NCBI GenBank assembly: GCA_030015575.1
Contig: JASDDO010000014.1
Coordinates: 165,201,911 to 165,265,910 of the forward strand
DNA length: 64,000 bases
Reading direction: 5' to 3'
DNA from: Agapanthus africanus
Taxonomy: Eukaryota > Streptophyta > Magnoliopsida > Asparagales > Amaryllidaceae
Part shown: positions 58,124 through 64,000 of the stretch, piece by piece
Layout: every line of letters begins with the position of its first letter
Numbering within the stretch: the first letter of the stretch is position 1
The notes under the pieces: model-generated
Told to the model about the DNA's origin: nothing
The model's input: only the letters and a program-made list of their open reading frames with translations
Databases searched by the model: none
Made by a program: the position numbers and the translations under genes

Positions 58124-59035
58124 ATAGGTTCGATCATGAGGACTTTCGAGATGGCAAAGAAGGGCGATGCGGTGATAGGTTTTGACTGGCTCGAGACGCG
58201 TCGGTGAGTAGATTTATATTTACGGAGGAAGTCGGGTGGATGGCGTATAGCACCCCCAAAACTAGTTCATCCGAATACTTATAGTATTATTGTATCTCTT
58301 ATACTAGCATATAGTGCCATATTAGAACGCTTAATATATTAATATACTTAGTTTATAACTCGTAGCACATATACCTAGTCTATAATGTTATGTTAGAATA
58401 CGTATATACTTAACCCGTATACTTAGTTCGTAAGTCGTATACTTAGTTTGTAAGCTATATACTTAATTTATAATTCATAACTAGTAGGCTACACACACAT
58501 ATATATGTATGTATGTATCTATGATTATTGTTATGTGTTGTATGTGACTAGATGTTCATAGTTTATAAGCTAATTGTGTTTGCGTATGCGACTAGAGGTC
58601 CATACTGATATTAATTGGATGATTGGTTGACATCGTACGATGGAGATTTCGTACAAGACGTGATGAGAATAGATTGCCGAATGTGGCCGATATTTATTTG
58701 ACTCGTGGAGTCATGCTATAAATCCCGATTGGGATATTATGATTTGCTATATTATACTCATTTTAAACTAACGATTCGTTTTCTATTTTAAACCCTAACG
58801 TTGAGGATGTGCTGCTAATTTCAAATGAATAACTATTTTAAAAAACATCGCAGCCTCCTTCTTTCCAAACAATGTTTCGTTTTATTTTAAACGACATAAT
58901 TGTAATTATTTATAAGTATTATTCCTATTACAATGCTTGTTTACGTTATGTTTATGCTACTCGTTATATGTTCACACTTCGATTATTTTATTAAGTTACG
59001 CTACATTTATATTATTCGTTCTTGGATACTTCGTA
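58124..59035. other. Unassigned AT-rich stretch
   Basis: Several diverged copies of TATACTTAGTTTRTAAG occur between 58,340 and 58,480. No gene or TE end recognised apart from the adjoining CACTA-2 start; the three bases before that start are GTA. Confidence 0.45.
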
Positions 59036-59224
59036 CACTACAAGAAAAAGGACTTATTTTGTCGGGTTGTTTATTCCGTCGGCTAGAAGCTAACGGAATA
59101 AATGTACAACCCGATGAAATATCGCTTAAATAAGCCAAATGGGGGTCCTAGAATTTTTAATAATTTTATTAAGTTATTTCGTCAGCTATAACCCGATGAA
59201 ATAACTTAATAAATATAGCAGCCC

Positions 59225-59520
59225 AGAGCCCGATCTCTCTTCTTATTTTCCCCTAAATCCAAGCCAAAATACCCTAAACCCACCGCACCTCTCCTCTACT
59301 CCGATCGACCCCCCAGCTACCGGTAACCGGACCCGCCACTCCTCCTCTCCTCCGAAGGTAAGCTCCTCTCTCTCTGCCACTCTCTCGCTCTCACTCTCAC
59401 TCACAATCTCTCTCTCCCCTTCTCTCTCAGGCAGCGTTCGCCGTTCAAGATCATCGCCAATGAAGAGCCGCCGTCGAAGCTTCCCTTTTCGAGCCCGACC
59501 CCTTCGACAATAGGTAAGTA
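59225..59520 (+). other. CACTA-2 leader with two apparent splice sites
   Basis: A GC-richer, CT-rich leader. GAAG|GTAAGCTCC at about 59,357, CTCTCAG|GCAGCG at about 59,431 and CAATAG|GTAAGTA at about 59,513 look like donor, acceptor and donor. The middle exon contains an ATG in a short frame (CCAATGAAGAGCCGCCG). Confidence 0.45.
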
Positions 59521-59579
59521 AAATTTGTTTAATTTTAAATTTCTTGTTTAATTTTTAATTTTTTTGTAAATTGGGTAAA

Positions 59580-59770
59580 ATTTTGTTGATGTTGTTGTTG
59601 TTGATGTCGATGTTGTCGATATTGTTATTGTTGATGTTGATGTTGTTGTTGTTGGGGGTTAGGTTTAAGGTTTTAATGTTTGGGTTAGGGTTTAGTGTTA
59701 GTGTTAGGGTTAGGGTTAGGGTTAGGGCTTGGGTTAGGGGTTAGGGTTAGTGTTAGGGTTACGGTAGGGA
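59580..59770 (+). repeat. Microsatellite and telomere-like TTAGGG run
   Basis: GTTGAT/GTTGTT repeats at 59,586-59,655, followed by a degenerate run of GGGTTAGG units with four perfect TTAGGG copies at 59,704-59,727, inside the CACTA-2 leader or intron. Confidence 0.85.
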
Positions 59771-60093
59771 TAATTTAGCTAATTTTTGTAGGTAGTTTAC
59801 TGAAAATTAACAATATTTAAGGGTATTTAAGTGAAATTGCAACACTAGTTGAGGGTATTTTATTTAAATTTATAATAATTTAGTTAATTTAAGAAGATAA
59901 ATTGTCTCTTTAAATTTATTAAGGTAGTTTAGTGAAAAACCAACAATAGTTAAGGGTATTTTAGTGAAAATTAGTAAAATTGAAGAAATAGATTGCTTAG
60001 GAAAAAATTTAATGTAGTTTAGTGAAAAAACAACAATAGAAAAAGGTTGTTTAGGGATAAATATTTTAGGTATTTTATAGTAATTTAGTAAAT

Positions 60094-60190
60094 GTGTCTG
60101 TGTGTTTATGCGTACGTGTGTGTTTGCTTGTGTGTGTATGTGTATGTGTATGCTTGTGTGTGTATGTGTGTATGTGTATATATGTGCATG
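60094..60190 (+). repeat. GT-rich microsatellite
   Basis: Imperfect (TG)n with TATG and TTGC interruptions. Confidence 0.85.
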
Positions 60191-60913
60191 CGAATTAGTT
60201 TCTCAACTATATCCATTGTGAATTGAACCTTGAAAATCAAAACAACACGAAAATCTTACAATATGTACTACGTGTACGATTCTCGATGATAACATGAAAA
60301 CTACTTATTATCACCGAGGATCTTACATTCAAAAAATCGAAACGCGCCTTAGAACCCGTTCGTCTAACAGTTATATACGCAACGGTCTCCATCGTGACAT
60401 AAAACTATATGATGGTTGTCAAAACTAAGTGTTTAATCGTTTGTTTCTGCAACCGTCATGTAGTTTATGTGACGAGAGAATTGGTCGTACTATAACCGAT
60501 AGTTTTGTCCGGTGCGGACAAATTAAGAATTTATAACGCAAACACACCCTGTAATTATGTTTTCATTCGTTTCGAGATTAGTTTCATCAATATCTTTTCG
60601 CTGGTTCTCCGTGTACAAATATAGAGGGGCTGATCATTAATTTCATTGTTGATATTTAGCATTGAAATGATTATCATCCCTTCTATTGCGGTGCACTCGG
60701 AGAGCAGCGAGGAGGTGCTGTCGAAATTTTCTTGAAACAAATAAAAGCACAAAAGTAAGGGTGTATGAGTTATAAATTCTTAATAGGATAGAAGCCTTAC
60801 CCTCGACAGCCGATGTGATGTATTGATTGATCAAACTGAAACATTAAACCTTAATTAAAGAAATGAAATAAATGGCTGATTACGTAATACATGATGTCAT
60901 ATATCAAAGAGTA

Positions 60914-61904
60914 ATGGATAGGAGTTGGATGCAAGTGTCCAAATTTAGTGATGAGTACAAGGCCGGCATCGAAGAGTTTATGGAAATTGCATTGAGGGAC
61001 CGATCTCCTGAAGAATTGATTTTGTGTTTGTGTAAAAAGTGTCATAACGGCTACGACCTTCGTCGAGATATAGTGTATGAACATCTACTGAAAAATAAGA
61101 TATCTTCTGGGTATACATAATGGACGTACCGTGGAGAAGCGAGACCGTTAGTCAACATGTCTACGAGTTGTTGGATTAGGCCAAATGATCCTCATCTTAC
61201 GAATATTAGGGACATCGGTTTGAATAGTAAGTTGGACGAGCTCCGAACCGGCATGCATCCTGATCATGACATAGTTCTTGAACCTAATGTAGGAGAGGAA
61301 GATATCTGTAGTCTCCCTAATGCAGAATTGGCAAAATATATGAAGTATATGGATGATGCAAATGTACCCCTTTTCGAAGGCGCAAACATTTTTAAGTTGG
61401 GATGGATCGTCAAAAAATTTCATCTTAAATGCCAGAATAATTGGACTATCTTTCGATCGGTTTCTTGAGGTGGAAAGGGAAACTTACCCTAAAGTGCTAC
61501 TGCAGGAAAATTTCACAGAGATGAAGAAGATCTTGAATGATACGGGTTTCAGTTATGAGAGAATAGACTCGTGTCAGAATGATTGCATGTTATACTGGAC
61601 AAAGGAGGATAAGAAATTGGATAACTGTAGAAATTGTAACTTAACTAGGTGAATCGTCCCTCGAAGGGATAACGGTGAAGATGAGATTACACGCTATGCT
61701 CCTAGATGGATTCCAGCAAAAGTTTTGCGATACTTCTCAATCAAAAAAAAACTTTGGCATTTATTTTTATCAACCAAAACTACCGATAGTATGTCATGGC
61801 ATGCTAATGGTCGCACTAAGGACGGCGTCCTGCAACATCCAGCCGATGGTGAAGAGTGGAAACACTTTGATATCTTTTATAAAGATTTTGCTGCGGATTC
61901 CCAT
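60914..61904 (+). pseudogene. CACTA-2 transposase N-terminal part, broken
   Basis: The frame has an upstream ATG at 60,872, but the conserved start is MDRSWMQVSKFSDEYKAGI at 60,914, the beginning of the transposase-associated domain, with EEFMEIALRD and LCLCKKCHN giving its cysteine motif. A TAA at about 61,118 interrupts ...SGYT-WTYRGEA. The frame resumes to 61,468, shifts near 61,440, and continues RETYPKVLLQENFTEMKKIL, then SYERIDSCQNDCMLYWTKED, the tnp2 cysteine motif. A TGA at about 61,650 sits where related proteins have tryptophan. PRWIPAKVLRYF, MSWHANGR and EWKHFDIFYKDFAAD follow to the copia insertion at 61,905. The protein is thus unfinished and inactive. Confidence 0.85.
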
Positions 61905-63508
61905 TGTTAGTTAATTGTGCCCACTCTACAATGAAATTAGAGAGGCAAAATGCAAAAAATCAAATTTTGAGAAAGCATAATCAACAAAACCCTAAGGATC
62001 AAACCATAATCTTAAACTAGCAACTACAAGGAGTTTAATTACTATGATAAGAGATTTATACCTATGAGATCAAGTCCTTCGGTCTTCTAAACTCTTCTTT
62101 CTTTTACTCCTTGAGGTCCTAGATCAAACATACTTGGAAGCCTTCTCGATCCTAGATGATCCACCCGAAGGAATATGGTTCAAGCTTGCACTTTAAAAAT
62201 GAAGTAACTAAACAAACTAGTTTGCTAGTCTAGCTCATTTAGGAGATGTAGAGTTTGTTAATGGTGTTCATCTATCTCTAATCCCTATGATTCTCAACAC
62301 ATGAAAGGGATTAGGGTTTGAAGAAGAAGGAGATAAAGAGAGAGAATACAATGGTGAGGATGAGAGGAAAAATGGCTTGAAAAAGATATATCAACCATTT
62401 TCATTGTTTTCAAATAAAAATAAGTAGCCATGCTTGAATAGTTTAGCCAAATGAATTAAAATAATTCAAGGCCATACCTCTCACCATATTTATGTCACCT
62501 CACCTATACACCTCATTTCCTAATTTCTATTAAATAGAAAATGCAAAATGAGGTGTTCTTCTTCTAGAAGCCTTTCTGTATAAATACAAAAATACCAAAC
62601 CGTATATACATACCCGTATTCGTACAAAAAATACGAATACCAAGAGATAGATACATCCAATAACATGATACTAGAATTAAATCAATACATGATTTAATAA
62701 ACTGGCTTAATCCTAAACTCTCTAGTATCACAAATCGTCCGATTAAATTTCGCGCAACTAGTACACATATTTAATCGGAACTCTGCACATATAAATATAC
62801 GGCCTCTACATCATTTCGCCTGAATCAGGAAAACCCTCTGTGTGGGACTTTAAAGACTAGACAGTATACTAGCAGTGGGTTTAACCACAATCACGTCAGC
62901 AGCACTATTTGTACGTAATGGCTACCCAGGTACCTGTTGAATAGAAGGCTGATGAGTAAATTCATCTGAACCCTTACTGAGTCTATCCGTGACAATCTCC
63001 GTACATTCCGGTCTCTTTGTCTAAGAGTATCGCATACCGGATCAAAGGGGTGGTAAACGTCAGACCCGTAATAATCCGATAAGTCATGTCGATGTGGCTC
63101 AGGATCGATCCGAGAAACTAATGATCTAACCATCAGTAAATTACATCGGCCTTGGCCAAGGTCTTGTGGTTCTGGCCAACCTGACACGGTGCGATATCGA
63201 CTCCTAATACCGAGAGAGACGAATCCCTGACAATCACTCACTGCCTCCATATGGCTCGGGACTTTACCCAACCAAAACCAGTTTGCACAACTCAGTAGAG
63301 CCGTGGTAGGGTAGTGATCTAAGTACAATGGGAACTCATACGAGACAAATGAAGATCTCAGGTCTAAAAACTAATCTGTACTCATGTCATCTGAGAACCG
63401 CTATCTGTTTATAGTTATAATACCGTCTAGAAGTTCTTGGCGAGTCCGCCCAGTATACTCACCCCCAGTGAGCACCTGCATACAATCTTAGGTGAACACA
63501 CCAATGGC
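61905..63508 (-). mobile_element. copia LTR in reverse orientation, 5'-truncated
   Basis: On the minus strand this matches the copia-A/B LTRs: the start region with ...AACTTCTAGACGGTATTATA (near 63,425), ATGGAGGCAGTGAGTGATTG (near 63,245), and CTTCGGGTGGATCATC near 62,170. Its 3' terminus TAACTAACA abuts CACTA-2 at 61,905 (TG on the plus strand); CCCAT at 61,900-61,904 would be the duplication. It is cut on the other side by LTR-X at 63,509. Confidence 0.75.
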
Positions 63509-64000
63509 TGATTGGTGTGAAAAATTGAGTCTTTGTGTTTTCTAGTTATCGCAATTAATAACGGTGTCGCAATAGCCAGACGATACTGAGTACGGGCCGT
63601 CCACAGGGAAATGGTAAACTATCTTTCTTGTTTTAGACGAGTTAATAAAGGAAAGGATGGATTTTTATCGTTTTATACTAAAGAGATTTGAAAATTTTAT
63701 AAGAGAAAGGCTTGTAGGGTTTTTCAGATTTAGTAGTTAAAGGATGGAGTTTTAAAAATAATTTTTTTTATATTTTAATTATTTAACACTAGAGAAATAG
63801 CGATGAATGTGGATTAGGGTACTTGGAGGGATTAGGGTTTCTCTCTACTGACCCTTGTCCTTCCATTGATCCCTATTGATCTCAAGCCCTCAACAAAGAA
63901 AGTATTAACGAATCTCAAATCGAGGTCGTAACTATCATGAATTGGTGGCACACCCGAATAAGAGGATTAAGACTCCATTTGCTAAAATTTATAAAAATTA
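63509..64000 (+). mobile_element. LTR-X copy 3, continues beyond the window
   Basis: Begins TGATTGGTGTGAAAAATTGA like copy 1 and carries GAGTACGGGCCGTCCACAGG at about 63,587-63,606. The five bases before it are ATGGC, a candidate duplication whose partner is outside the window. Confidence 0.7.

Larger units (their letters stand above)
59036..61904 (+). mobile_element. CACTA-2 transposon, 5' part
   Basis: Begins with the classic En/Spm terminus CACTACAAGAAAAAGG at 59,036. Subterminal inverted motifs (GTCGGGTTGT..., ACAACCCGATGAAAT, TTATTTCGTC) fill 59,055-59,210. A leader with apparent introns, a long AT-rich part and the start of a transposase (60,914-61,904) follow. It is cut at 61,904 by a reversed copia LTR; its remainder is outside the window. 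Confidence 0.85.

Noticed and set aside
59656..59770. Telomere or chromosome end
   Set aside because: The run is short, degenerate and internal to a transposon.

Overview
The window looks like nuclear DNA of a flowering plant with a large, transposon-rich genome. Almost everything recognisable is a retrotransposon or a CACTA transposon typical of plants (Ty3/gypsy elements resembling the Tat lineage, Ty1/copia, En/Spm-type CACTA), and most coding regions carry stops and frameshifts. I found only one plausible intact host gene, a small secreted cysteine-rich peptide gene at 11,217-11,492 on the minus strand. The sequence does not tell me the species.

Layout. 1-9,612: remnant of a Ty3/gypsy element (called gypsy-0 here) on the plus strand, with gag and linker pieces, an open protease frame, a truncated reverse transcriptase, six copies of a 27-bp repeat, and a decayed multi-exon gene on the opposite strand. 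A 1.18-kb solo LTR (LTR-X, duplication CTACC) interrupts it. 9,613-12,557: AT-rich DNA holding the peptide gene and a possible SINE. 12,558-19,929: 3' part of a CACTA element (CACTA-1, minus strand) with its terminal repeat, subterminal motifs, an accessory gene and a broken transposase gene.

19,930-52,460 is a nested block inserted into the first coding exon of the CACTA-1 transposase; the exon resumes at 52,461. Removing the block and 5 bp restores the frame. The outer element is gypsy-A: 3.4-kb LTR, PBS, gag-only interior, PPT. At its PPT/3' LTR boundary sits copia-B (duplication GCATT). In the 5' LTR of copia-B sits a complete 10.16-kb copia-A (duplication TATCC). In the 3' LTR of gypsy-A sits a 3.48-kb solo LTR (LTR-G, duplication TAAAT). 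An additional truncated gypsy-A LTR at 40,282-42,741 is best explained by recombination between a solo-LTR allele and a full-length allele of copia-B.

52,461-59,035 holds the start of the CACTA-1 transposase, reversed or partial copies of LTR-X and LTR-G, and a copia LTR end with a PBS. 59,036-61,904 is the 5' part of a second CACTA element (CACTA-2, plus strand), cut by a reversed copia LTR (61,905-63,508), which is itself cut by another LTR-X (63,509 to the window end).

The most unusual structure is the gypsy-A LTR, present three times. Over about 2 kb it is built largely of dozens of short perfect or near-perfect inverted repeats with different stems, partly arranged in tandem arrays.
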